Origin: Lachnospira pectinoschiza
GTDB taxonomy: Bacteria; Bacillota; Clostridia; Lachnospirales; Lachnospiraceae
NCBI RefSeq assembly: GCF_900103815.1
Contig: NZ_FNHZ01000004.1
Location: forward strand, 196,705-260,704
DNA length: 64,000 nucleotides
Direction of reading: 5' to 3'
Under the pieces are notes generated by a model. That model ran no database searches, was not told where the DNA came from, and was given only the letters and a program-made list of their open reading frames with translations. Position 1 is the stretch's first letter. Each line of letters begins with the position of its first letter. Below, one piece after another: positions 56,680-64,000 of the stretch. The translations under genes and the position numbers were made by a program.

Positions 56680-58059
56680 TTAGAATTTCTTTTTAAGCTT
56701 ATCAAAATTAGTTTTTAAAAATTCATAAAGGCTGCTGCCCTTAAAAATTTTCTTCCTACCTTTCCAATAAAATTCATTAAAATGCTCCTCCCTAAAGCCT
56801 GCAAGAGTCTCATCTAAAATTTTATAATCCTCTTTATAATTATAGATACAAGGAATTCGATAAATTTCCCTTCTATCCATTAATCGTATGCACTCATAAA
56901 AGTCTTTGGCACTAAGCAGATTCATGAAAACTAGCGTCTCCTCTGGCACATTTTTTAGAGATAAAATTTCTTCAAAAAGAGCCGGACCTCCGCTAAGCAC
57001 TAAACACTCAATCAAAGTGACGTCCTCAAGCCCTGTTAGTTCCTTACGTTTTTGACTGATGTAGTTCTCGCTTCTGCCGCTAAAATCCACAATCTTTACT
57101 CTTGCGTCATCATTAACCTCTATGAAATTGTTATAATTTGGAATTACATTAAAGCCTTCAAGCTCTAGAGAACCATCTTTGCTAAGAACACCCTTTAGGC
57201 CTTCCGTTCTTAGGTGGTTATTAGTTGATTGGTCAATAAGACTCACCCTTGTAAACTGCCCCATCCACTTAGCTAGACTTAAGCAAATGTGCGTCACTCC
57301 GATGCCTGGTCTCATTCCCCTGACAAAAATTATTTTGGACGTTTCCTTCGTAACCTCTAATTCCTCTAATATGGCAGTTAAAGCCCTTTTTAAGTTTGCT
57401 ACACTTTTGTATCTTTGACTTTTTTCGTGCTTTGTCGCTTTTTTAATTATTTCCTTAAACCTGTCATCTTTTGTTTGTTTTTTCTGACACATATAGGCTA
57501 GGACCTGGCCTAGTCCATAAATATCCGACTGGATAGATGCTGTTTCATCTAAATATTGCTCTGGTGCTGCAAAAGTTGGACTACCCGTATTCACCTTCGT
57601 TTCAATATTCTTGTTTACAACACTTCCAAGATCTATCAACCAAAGTTCGTCATTATTATCAATCATTATATTATCTGGTTTAAGATCCATGTGAAGAAGA
57701 TTTGCTGTGTCATGCATATATTCCAGTATATTGCACAAATTAATCATTATCTTAGCAATTTCTTTATCCCTTAAATTTTTCTCATCTAAAAATTTCGATA
57801 AAGTCATCGCCTCAACATATTCTTTAATAATAACTATTTCGTTGTCATCTTCTTCAATATCAATTATTCGTGGAATATTAGGATGTCTAAGATTCTTAAT
57901 TAGATTGACCTTTGTGAAAATGTTATCTCCATCTCCATTGGTCTTAGAAATAAATTTCGCAATTCGTAAACAATCAAAATTCTTATGTCTAATTATACAT
58001 ACTCTAGATTGCTTAGTTCTTGCAAGCTCGCATATTAGCTCATACTTACTATCTTCTAT
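56680..58059 (-). CDS. Ser/Thr kinase fused to a P-loop-like domain; no AUG start
   Basis: 459 aa if read from the ATA at 58057-58059. Residues 1-84, upstream of the first ATG (57805-57807), read in frame as a kinase N-lobe: YELICELARTKQSRVCIIR, then IAKFI with the ATP-binding Lys, and LRHPNIPRIIDIEE. The C-lobe follows: HMDLKPDN (HRD with Met for Arg), LIDLGS (DFG as DLG), FAAPEQYL. After about residue 245 comes a P-loop-like domain starting IIFVRGMRPGIGVTH, again without the Walker Lys. GGAGG (58069-58073) lies nine bases before the ATA; the only nearby ATG (58064-58066) is out of frame and stops after five codons. So it has a rare start or a one-base indel. Confidence 0.75.
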   Translation of the reverse strand: MEDSKYELICELARTKQSRVCIIRHKNFDCLRIAKFISKTNGDGDNIFTKVNLIKNLRHPNIPRIIDIEEDDNEIVIIKEYVEAMTLSKFLDEKNLRDKEIAKIMINLCNILEYMHDTANLLHMDLKPDNIMIDNNDELWLIDLGSVVNKNIETKVNTGSPTFAAPEQYLDETASIQSDIYGLGQVLAYMCQKKQTKDDRFKEIIKKATKHEKSQRYKSVANLKRALTAILEELEVTKETSKIIFVRGMRPGIGVTHICLSLAKWMGQFTRVSLIDQSTNNHLRTEGLKGVLSKDGSLELEGFNVIPNYNNFIEVNDDARVKIVDFSGRSENYISQKRKELTGLEDVTLIECLVLSGGPALFEEILSLKNVPEETLVFMNLLSAKDFYECIRLMDRREIYRIPCIYNYKEDYKILDETLAGFREEHFNEFYWKGRKKIFKGSSLYEFLKTNFDKLKKKF

Positions 58060-58107
58060 TAGGCATTACCTCCCTTTAGTGGTGAAGTACGAGTAACATC
58101 CTTGGGT

Positions 58108-58136
58108 ATATTACTAGAAATATATTTATTTGTCAA
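58108..58136 (-). promoter_or_regulatory. Promoter of the kinase gene (TTGACA-N17-TAATAT)
   Basis: On the minus strand TTGACA (58131-58136), 17-bp spacer, TAATAT (58108-58113). It supports the kinase gene beginning upstream of its first ATG. Confidence 0.75.
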
Positions 58137-58264
58137 TCGCAGATTTATACTTTTTTTATTTTCAAAAGCAAAATTTAATTCCCACATGAGCTCCAAATCC
58201 TTTACATAACAAATAAAAATGAGTATTATTAACATAAGGATAAAGCATTTTTTTATTTTGCCGA

Positions 58265-58292
58265 TAACAATATAAGAATGGAAATATTGTTA
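58265..58292. promoter_or_regulatory. 9-bp inverted repeat upstream of mecA
   Basis: TAACAATAT (58265-58273), 10 bases, ATATTGTTA (58284-58292). It sits about 70 bp before the mecA start and could be an operator. It does not resemble the heptad repeats of CtsR. Confidence 0.4.
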
Positions 58293-58362
58293 GCTAAATT
58301 TTAAATTTACACTAACGTTTAATCTAACATCTATATAGGTGTTTAAGAATGTGAGGTGCCAT

Positions 58363-59292
58363 ATGAAAATAGAGAAGATTAATGATAACCAAATTAGATG
58401 CACACTTAACAAATCAGACCTTGCATCAAGACAATTAAAAATTAGTGAATTAGCTTATGGAAGTGAAAAAGCGCGAGAACTCTTTCGCGATATGATGAGA
58501 CAAGCTAACTATGAGCTAGGTTTTGAAGCAGAAGATTTACCTCTTATGATTGAGGCTATTCCTGTTTCAGCTGAATGCATAGTTTTGATTATAACTAAGG
58601 TTGATAATCCTGAGGAATTAGATACTAGATTTTCAAGATTCTCAGACAGCGATGAATCAGAGGATTTTGAAGACTATGATTATAATGACTTTGATGACGA
58701 TTCAGATGATGACGAGGACGAAGATATGGTTCCTGGTAAGCTTTCAGATGAGTTAGATTCCGTTGAAAATCTTGATAGCGAGATCCAAGATTTAGGCAAT
58801 GACTTAATGAACATCTTTAGCCAGGTTAAGGATTACCTTAACAAGAAGAAGGTTTCACCTAACAGTGATAGCTTTGTTCCTCTTAGCCAGTCAATATCTA
58901 ATGCTAATGGAACTAATAAATCCGCTACGGATAATAAAGACAATAAAGACTCAATTATTAAGGACAATACAGCAGATGTTTCTACTTTAACACCACCAGT
59001 TGTTGTAAGAGTTTTCTCTTTTAACACTCTTGATGATGCCACAGATGCAGCCCTAATAATTAATCCAATATATTCAGACGATAGTACTTTCTTTAAGGAC
59101 ACAAAGGATAATCACTATTATCTTGCAATTACAAGAAAGAACACATCCTCTGTAAACTTTAATAAAATATGCAATATCCTTTCTGAATACGGCAAGAAAG
59201 AAACAATGGATGTTTCCTCTGTAGATTACTTCAAGGAACATCAGGAAGTTTTAATCAAGAAACACGCCGTTCAGATTTTAACAACAATTTAA
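58363..59292 (+). CDS. mecA: Adaptor protein MecA
   Basis: 309 aa. MecA recruits substrates to the ClpC-ClpP protease. The N-terminal substrate-binding part (MKIEKINDNQIRCTLNKSDL, LMIEAIPVSAECIVLIITKV) and the C-terminal ClpC-binding part (VVRVFSFNTLDDATDAA, YYLAITRKN) are both visible, joined by a long acidic, Asp/Asn/Ser-rich linker (about residues 95-200). GAGGTG precedes the ATG at 58363; an in-frame start eight codons earlier is less likely. Confidence 0.92.
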   Translation: MKIEKINDNQIRCTLNKSDLASRQLKISELAYGSEKARELFRDMMRQANYELGFEAEDLPLMIEAIPVSAECIVLIITKVDNPEELDTRFSRFSDSDESEDFEDYDYNDFDDDSDDDEDEDMVPGKLSDELDSVENLDSEIQDLGNDLMNIFSQVKDYLNKKKVSPNSDSFVPLSQSISNANGTNKSATDNKDNKDSIIKDNTADVSTLTPPVVVRVFSFNTLDDATDAALIINPIYSDDSTFFKDTKDNHYYLAITRKNTSSVNFNKICNILSEYGKKETMDVSSVDYFKEHQEVLIKKHAVQILTTI

Positions 59293-59320
59293 GATCTACA
59301 ATTTAATAAAACAATAAAAT

Positions 59321-59373
59321 AAGAGTAGTAAGAAATTAACCTGCAAAGCTAATAATTCTTACTACTCTTTTTA
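59321..59373. terminator. Bidirectional terminator between mecA and the DUF1858 gene
   Basis: AAGAGTAGTAAGAA (59321-59334) and TTCTTACTACTCTT (59356-59369), perfect 14-bp stem with a 21-base loop, Ts after and As before. Confidence 0.85.
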
Positions 59374-59397
59374 TTTTGCATTAAGCTAGCCTCTTAA

Positions 59398-59604
59398 TTA
59401 ACCAAGTGATGCTAAATATGTACGAATCTCTTCCATTAAGTCATCACAATCAAGGCCGTGAACTTCTGCTGCTTCCTCAATTGTCTCACCGATTGAAGAT
59501 GGGCAACCGATACAGTGCATACCTGCACCAAGTAAAATAGGAATAATTCCTGGTTCCATCTGAATTGCATCGCCGATTCTTGTATCCTTAGTAATTCTCT
59601 TCAT
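59398..59604 (-). CDS. DUF1858 domain protein with CxxC motif
   Basis: 68 aa. It matches the small DUF1858 family: ITKDTRIGDAIQMEPGIIPILLGAGMHCIGCPSS, with a CxxC pair (CIGC) that may be redox-active or bind metal, then an acidic C-terminal helix. Function not established; such genes often sit near hybrid-cluster or FeS proteins, and a ferredoxin gene follows divergently here. AAAGG precedes the ATG. Its promoter has a palindrome in the spacer. Confidence 0.85.
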   Translation of the reverse strand: MKRITKDTRIGDAIQMEPGIIPILLGAGMHCIGCPSSIGETIEEAAEVHGLDCDDLMEEIRTYLASLG

Positions 59605-59658
59605 AATCTATCTTTACCTTTCTTTTTCTGATTTTGAAAATGTATCTAAACAGTTTTT

Positions 59659-59687
59659 ATATTAACTAGGTTAATTCTCCTTGTCAA
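59659..59687 (-). promoter_or_regulatory. Promoter of the DUF1858 gene with spacer palindrome
   Basis: On the minus strand TTGACA (59682-59687), 17-bp spacer, TAATAT (59659-59664). ATTAAC-TAG-GTTAAT (59661-59675) overlaps the -10 and spacer, where a repressor could block polymerase. Confidence 0.65.
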
Positions 59688-59873
59688 GCTAGTAAATCTT
59701 AAAGAAAACTAAAGGAAATGCTTAAATTTATTTTTGCAGTTAGTATATTCTTACTATAGTTTGTTGTATGGTTGTATTGTTTTCTAATCCAGTATTTATG
59801 CAATCTTTTTGTTCAATAAGTTAACATATGAAGACTTATTCATGTGTTAAATTGAGTAACTATGCGGGTTTGC

Positions 59874-59902
59874 TTGATTTTTGATAAATTTTATCGTATA
59901 AT
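59874..59902 (+). promoter_or_regulatory. Ferredoxin promoter (TTGATT-N17-TATAAT)
   Basis: TTGATT at 59874-59879 and TATAAT at 59897-59902, spacer 17, 29 bases before the start. Confidence 0.75.
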
Positions 59903-59931
59903 AAAGTATCTTTTTAAGGAGGTATTTTAAC

Positions 59932-60102
59932 ATGGCATATGTAATTAATGATGATTGTATTAGTTGCGGCGCTTGTGCTGCAGGATGTCCAGTAGAGGCT
60001 ATTAGCGAAGGTGCTAACCACTACGAAATCAATCCAGATCTTTGCATCGAGTGTGGTGCTTGTGCAGGTGTCTGTCCTGTTGGTGCTCCTAACCCACAGT
60101 AG
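59932..60102 (+). CDS. 2[4Fe-4S] ferredoxin
   Basis: A 56-aa protein of the short clostridial ferredoxin type, an electron carrier between low-potential enzymes (pyruvate:ferredoxin oxidoreductase, hydrogenase, Rnf). The two cluster motifs are CISCGACAAGCP and CIECGACAGVCP, in the two-fold repeat typical of the family. AAGGAGG lies 9 bases before the ATG. It is monocistronic, with a good promoter and a strong terminator. No partner enzyme is adjacent. Confidence 0.97.
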   Translation: MAYVINDDCISCGACAAGCPVEAISEGANHYEINPDLCIECGACAGVCPVGAPNPQ

Positions 60103-60157
60103 TTTTTACTAAGAGTTTTGGATGCATCTTTAATATTTATCTAATACGTATTAAAGT

Positions 60158-60188
60158 AAAGACCCGAGCTATGCTCGGGTCTTTTTTT
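60158..60188 (+). terminator. Ferredoxin terminator
   Basis: Perfect 12-bp stem AAAGACCCGAGC (60158-60169) and complement (60173-60184), loop TAT, then Ts that run into the dnaB stop codon. It may also act on the dnaB transcript. Confidence 0.9.
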
Positions 60189-61524
60189 ATCTCTCATCCT
60201 TAAGCAAATCTGCAAATCTTGTCTGCTCTGGTAACCAAGCCATCTTAACAGTACCAATAGGACCGTTACGCTGCTTAGCAATAATAATTTCAGCTACACC
60301 AGGGAATTCAGTATCCTTGTTGTAGTAATCATCTCTATAAAGGAACATAACAACATCGGCATCCTGCTCGATGGCACCAGATTCTCTCAAATCCGAAAGC
60401 ATCGGTCTATGGTCTGGTCTTTGTTCTACCGCTCTTGATAACTGAGAAAGTGTAACAACTGGTACATTTAATTCTCTGGCAAGAGCCTTTAAAGATCTAG
60501 AAATATCTGAAATTTCCTGCTGTCTTGATTCAGTCTTACCATTACCACTCATTAACTGAAGGTAATCGATAATAATAAGTCCAAGATTGTGCTCTAACTT
60601 ATATTTTCTACATTTTGAACGCAATTCTGAAATTGAAATATTAGGAGTATCATCAATGATTAAGTGTGACTTTGCAATGCTATCAGCACCTTCAATTAAC
60701 TTACCCCAATCTCCAGAATCTAGATTTCCTCGTCTAATCTTATCCGCATCAACTGTAGATTCAAGAGATAACATTCTGTTTACCAACTGCACATCTGACA
60801 TTTCCAAAGAAAAGATTGCTGTTGTAACGCCCTCTTTAATTGCCACGTGCTCTGCTACATTTAATACAAAGGCAGTCTTACCCATAGAAGGTCTCGCCGC
60901 AACCAAGATAAAATCTGATGGCTGCATACCTGATAAGTATCTATCCAAATCCTTAAAACCCGTAGGCACACCAGTTACGCTACCTCTATTCTTAGCCGCC
61001 TCTGAAATTCTATCAAGGGCCTCAAGTACAACCTTATCAATGCTTGTGTACTCGTGATCCCCCTTATTCTTAACTAAGTCGAATATTCTTTTTTCTGTTT
61101 CTGCTAAAATGTCTTCAGTCTTGTCATTTCCTGCATAACAGTCATTGGCAATGCCCTCTGTAGTTCTAATTACACTTCTAAGTAGAGCCTTGTCCTTTAC
61201 GATACCTGCATAGTGTCTAATATTAGCCGATGTTGGTACCGATGCAATTAAATTACGAATGAAATCCAAATCGTAAACCTGAGGTGGGGCATCCTTTTCC
61301 TTAAGGCGCTCCTGTAGAGTTACGATATCAACTGGTTTTCCTTCATTATTCATATCAACTATGGTCTGGAACATAATTCCATAATTACCATAATAAAAAT
61401 CTTCTTGAGTTAATTGCTCACTAGCCGTTAAAATCGCTTGTCTATCAAGCATCATAGATCCAACAACAGAAGCCTCCGCCTCAATACTGCTAGGCATTTG
61501 CCTAGTAACTATTGCCTCATCCAT
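60187..61524 (-). CDS. dnaB: Replicative DNA helicase DnaB
   Basis: 445 aa, the hexameric fork helicase (called DnaC in B. subtilis). The N-terminal domain (PSSIEAEASVVGSMMLD) and the RecA-like C-terminal domain (Walker A ARPSMGKTAF, about residue 205; Walker B LIIIDYLQL; VVTLSQLSR; arginine finger region near AKQRNGPIGT) are complete, with no intein. AGAGGATTA precedes the ATG. Order gdpP-rplI-dnaB is conserved in Firmicutes. Confidence 0.98.
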   Translation of the reverse strand: MDEAIVTRQMPSSIEAEASVVGSMMLDRQAILTASEQLTQEDFYYGNYGIMFQTIVDMNNEGKPVDIVTLQERLKEKDAPPQVYDLDFIRNLIASVPTSANIRHYAGIVKDKALLRSVIRTTEGIANDCYAGNDKTEDILAETEKRIFDLVKNKGDHEYTSIDKVVLEALDRISEAAKNRGSVTGVPTGFKDLDRYLSGMQPSDFILVAARPSMGKTAFVLNVAEHVAIKEGVTTAIFSLEMSDVQLVNRMLSLESTVDADKIRRGNLDSGDWGKLIEGADSIAKSHLIIDDTPNISISELRSKCRKYKLEHNLGLIIIDYLQLMSGNGKTESRQQEISDISRSLKALARELNVPVVTLSQLSRAVEQRPDHRPMLSDLRESGAIEQDADVVMFLYRDDYYNKDTEFPGVAEIIIAKQRNGPIGTVKMAWLPEQTRFADLLKDER

Positions 61525-61549
61525 TATCTAATCCTCTTTACTATAAATT

Positions 61550-61996
61550 CTACTTTTCAACAACCTTCACTGTAAGTTTTGCGCTAACTTCCTTGTGAAG
61601 CTTAACTGTAATAATATGACTTCCCAATGTCTTAATAGGCTCATCGAGTTTCATTTTCTTCTTATCAATTTCAAGACCAAGCTGTTTTTTAGCTGCCTCT
61701 GCAACTTCCTTAGTTGAGATTGTGCCAAATGTCTTTCCGCCTTCACCTGTCTTCATTGAAACTGTAACTGTTGACTCTTCTACTTTCTTTGCTAACTCCT
61801 TAGCAGCTGCTAATTCTTGTGCAGCTTCCTTCTCGGCTCTCTTATTAGCAAGCTTTAAGTCATTTAAATTCTGTGCTGTAGCTTCTATACCAAGCTTTTT
61901 AGGTAATACAAAATTTCTTGCATAACCGTCATTAATCTTTACAATCTGTCCTTTTTTTCCTAATGTCTTAACGTCTTCTAAAAGTATTACTTCCAT
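61550..61996 (-). CDS. rplI: 50S ribosomal protein L9
   Basis: 148 aa. The N-terminal domain ([37 protein letters not shown]) and the long connecting helix with a C-terminal domain ([14 protein letters not shown]) are as expected. It binds 23S rRNA and helps prevent frameshifting. GGAG before the ATG overlaps the gdpP end, so the genes are tightly coupled. Confidence 0.98.
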   Translation of the reverse strand: MEVILLEDVKTLGKKGQIVKINDGYARNFVLPKKLGIEATAQNLNDLKLANKRAEKEAAQELAAAKELAKKVEESTVTVSMKTGEGGKTFGTISTKEVAEAAKKQLGLEIDKKKMKLDEPIKTLGSHIITVKLHKEVSAKLTVKVVEK

Positions 61997-61998
61997 GT

Positions 61999-64000
61999 CT
62001 ACACTTCTCCTTCTTCTATCATACTATCTAGAGTCTGCTTAATCATTTCAACTGCTTCGTCTGTTGTTACATTTTCAAGCTGAGCACCTGCCACGCTCAT
62101 GTGACCGCCACCGCCTAGCTTTTCCATAACAAGCTGAACGTTAATTTCATCAATAGAACGAGCTGAAATGAAAATCTTTCCTTCATAAGGTGTAATAACA
62201 AAAGAACCTTTAATACCATTAATATCTAATAAATCATTAGCAGCCTTAGCGCCACCAATTGTAGGACTTTCAAGTCCATCACCATTAAATACTGTAATAG
62301 CAAATGCATCTTTATATACTTCTGACTTACTAACAGCCTCTGCCACTGCCTTGTATTCATCCATATCATTACGTAACATTTTACGAACTCTTGTTACATC
62401 TGCACCATTTCTACGTAAGAAAGCAGCTGCCTCAAAGGTTCTTGGACCGGACTTGTTATTAAATCCGTCCGTATCAATATTAATACCTGCATACATAGCA
62501 TCCGCCTCAAAGGCCTTTAATTTAATGCTATCATCCACGTATTGAATCATTTCTGCAATCATTTCACATGCTGAAGAAGCATATGGGTCAATGTATGAAA
62601 GAACCGCACCAGTAATAGTGTCGTTAGTTCTTCTATGATGATCAAAGTTAATAATTGTCTTACACTTAGTTAAAAGTTCCGGACACTCAGTTCTTTGAGG
62701 TCTGTTAACATCAACTACCACAACTACTGTATTAGAATTTACATAATCCGGCGCCTCGTCCTTTGTAAGGAACATATCCGCTGGATAATCGTCGTTGTTC
62801 TTAAATCTGTTAATGAAAGGTCTAACTGAACTTGTAACCTCGCCATAAACAATATGAGCGTCCTTGCCCATCTTCTTAGCAATTATGTAGATACCAAGTG
62901 CTGAGCCAAATGCATCAATATCTGGAATTGTATGACCCATAACCAAAACTCTCTCATTAGTCTCTAAAATCTGTCTTAAGGCATGTGCCATAACTCTAAC
63001 CTTAACTCTGGCGTTCTTTTCCATCTGCTGGCTCTTACCGCCAAAGTAGTGAATCTTCTCATTATCCTTAACAACGGCCTGATCTCCACCTCTACCAAGA
63101 GCAAGATCCATTGCAGCCTTTGCCATATCAAAATTCTTAGAGTAATCAGAAGCGCCTGTACCAACACCAATTGATAATGTAAGTGTCATTTCATTACCAA
63201 TCTTAACACCCTTAATATCCTCTAAAATGCTGAACTTATCCGCTAATAGCTTCTCTAGATACTTATATCTAAATACCACTAAATACTTATCCTTCTCCAT
63301 CTTTCTAACAATAGCAGCTCCCGGAGAAAAATACTTATTAACTCTCTTATCAATAAGTCCAACAAAAAGGGATCTTCTAACATCGTCAATTGCCTCAAGA
63401 GCATCCTCGTAGTTATCGATGTAAACCAAACCCACTACGAATCTTTCATCTCTTAATTTCTGAATATACATGTTAATATCAGTCTCATCAAACATGTACA
63501 TAGCAATCAGACTAGCATTATAATTTCTCTCTAAAATGTTAGTCCCTTCCGCAATCTTATCTGCGCTAATTCTGTGTAACTCAACCCTGTAATTTCTCTC
63601 ATTTAACACCACTGGAACATCTGTCGATTCTCCAATTTCTGGGAAAATGTTATATTTAATTTCAGGTATAACGCTAGATATATTCTTATTAAAATCTTTA
63701 CTTTTATTAAGGCACAACTGCATCTCTTCATTAAGCCATAAAACTTGTCCATTATTATCAAGTAAAGCATAAGGAATACTCAACTTGTTAAAAAGTAATC
63801 TCTGTACCTGAGAATAATTTGAGGCAAACTCAATTAAGTCATGGGCAATTCTTGGACGTAAGTAAAGAAGCATTATTCCGCATACCACAAGGTAAATTAC
63901 TAGGAAAATGCTAACAATAATTCCTGCCTGGCTAGATACAAAATATATACCAATATTAACCACTGCTAAGATGATTAATAGTACAGTTGGCCATATAAAT
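61999..64000 (-). CDS. gdpP: c-di-AMP phosphodiesterase GdpP, 5' end outside the window
   Basis: At least 667 codons are present; the frame stays open to the right edge, where it reads a hydrophobic stretch ([19 protein letters not shown]), so the true start lies beyond 64000. GdpP hydrolyses c-di-AMP to pApA. The visible domains are two N-terminal helices, a PAS-like domain (about 75-120 from the edge), a degenerate GGDEF domain and the DHH/DHHA1 phosphodiesterase: [37 protein letters not shown] and [13 protein letters not shown]. An internal GTG at 63963 is not the real start because it falls inside a membrane helix. Co-transcribed with rplI. Confidence 0.93.
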   Translation of the reverse strand, partial: FIWPTVLLIILAVVNIGIYFVSSQAGIIVSIFLVIYLVVCGIMLLYLRPRIAHDLIEFASNYSQVQRLLFNKLSIPYALLDNNGQVLWLNEEMQLCLNKSKDFNKNISSVIPEIKYNIFPEIGESTDVPVVLNERNYRVELHRISADKIAEGTNILERNYNASLIAMYMFDETDINMYIQKLRDERFVVGLVYIDNYEDALEAIDDVRRSLFVGLIDKRVNKYFSPGAAIVRKMEKDKYLVVFRYKYLEKLLADKFSILEDIKGVKIGNEMTLTLSIGVGTGASDYSKNFDMAKAAMDLALGRGGDQAVVKDNEKIHYFGGKSQQMEKNARVKVRVMAHALRQILETNERVLVMGHTIPDIDAFGSALGIYIIAKKMGKDAHIVYGEVTSSVRPFINRFKNNDDYPADMFLTKDEAPDYVNSNTVVVVVDVNRPQRTECPELLTKCKTIINFDHHRRTNDTITGAVLSYIDPYASSACEMIAEMIQYVDDSIKLKAFEADAMYAGINIDTDGFNNKSGPRTFEAAAFLRRNGADVTRVRKMLRNDMDEYKAVAEAVSKSEVYKDAFAITVFNGDGLESPTIGGAKAANDLLDINGIKGSFVITPYEGKIFISARSIDEINVQLVMEKLGGGGHMSVAGAQLENVTTDEAVEMIKQTLDSMIEEGEV

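Larger units (their letters stand above)
59605..59931. other. Divergent intergenic region between DUF1858 and ferredoxin genes
   Basis: AT-rich, 327 bp, no gene. It holds two promoters (59659-59687 leftward, 59874-59902 rightward) and the palindrome at 59661-59675. The rest shows nothing I recognise. Confidence 0.6.

Noticed and set aside
60587..61057. 156-codon plus-strand frame inside dnaB
   Set aside because: Antisense to intact DnaB motifs; no family resemblance.

Overview
This looks like a chromosomal segment of an AT-rich, low-GC Gram-positive anaerobe of the Clostridia, most likely a pectin-degrading Lachnospiraceae (Lachnospira/Butyrivibrio-like). The evidence is spoVG, mecA, DnaD/DnaI-type primosome genes, a GlgC/GlgD pair, a c-di-AMP phosphodiesterase next to rplI and dnaB, and very large secreted pectinases with C-terminal membrane anchors. 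The genus is inferred. I recognise no tRNA, rRNA, CRISPR array, transposase or phage gene.

Layout. 1-470 is a GC-rich, non-coding block full of inverted repeats, quite unlike the rest of the window. 471-3731 (minus) holds two membrane-anchored surface proteins and a small protein. 4133-6699 (plus) holds ilvE and a MATE exporter. 6794-13328 (minus) holds an aldolase-like enzyme, an orphan PTS IIC, mfd and pth. 13528-14992 (plus) is a two-gene ABC transporter. 15135-28087 (minus) is a pectin-utilisation locus: one pectin methylesterase and two paralogous PL9 pectate lyases, 1026-1517 aa each, with separate promoters and a shared C-terminal architecture. 28450-31358 (minus) holds spoVG and the glycogen genes glgC-glgD. 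31630-36939 (plus) holds murC, a DnaD-domain protein and a DnaC/DnaI-type helicase loader behind an array of DnaA boxes, then prs. 37015-43232 (minus) holds a class A PBP, a large surface protein and a methyltransferase. 43357-50630 (minus) is a complete F-type ATP synthase operon (atpZ-I-B-E-F-H-A-G-D-C) whose c subunit carries a sodium-binding signature. 50805-51293 (plus) is a DUF402 protein. 51353-55718 (minus) holds a GH18 enzyme and a tsaC-phosphatase-rpiB-dCMP deaminase group resembling the B. subtilis ywlC-ywlE-ywlF cluster. 56004-58059 (minus) is an unusual Ser/Thr kinase gene paired with a second P-loop-like protein. 58363-60102 holds mecA, a DUF1858 protein and a small ferredoxin. 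60187-64000 (minus) holds dnaB, rplI and the 3' part of gdpP, which runs off the right edge.

How it works together. Most of the window is housekeeping (replication, translation quality, ATP synthesis, wall synthesis). The accessory signal lies in the secreted pectinase locus, the kinase/P-loop pair and the structured DNA at the left edge. CE8 removes methyl esters from pectin, making polygalacturonate that the two PL9 lyases can cleave at the cell surface. Several start codons were reassigned from Shine-Dalgarno position; each entry says where. Intergenic statements come from reading the bases by eye; no folding, alignment or database search was run.
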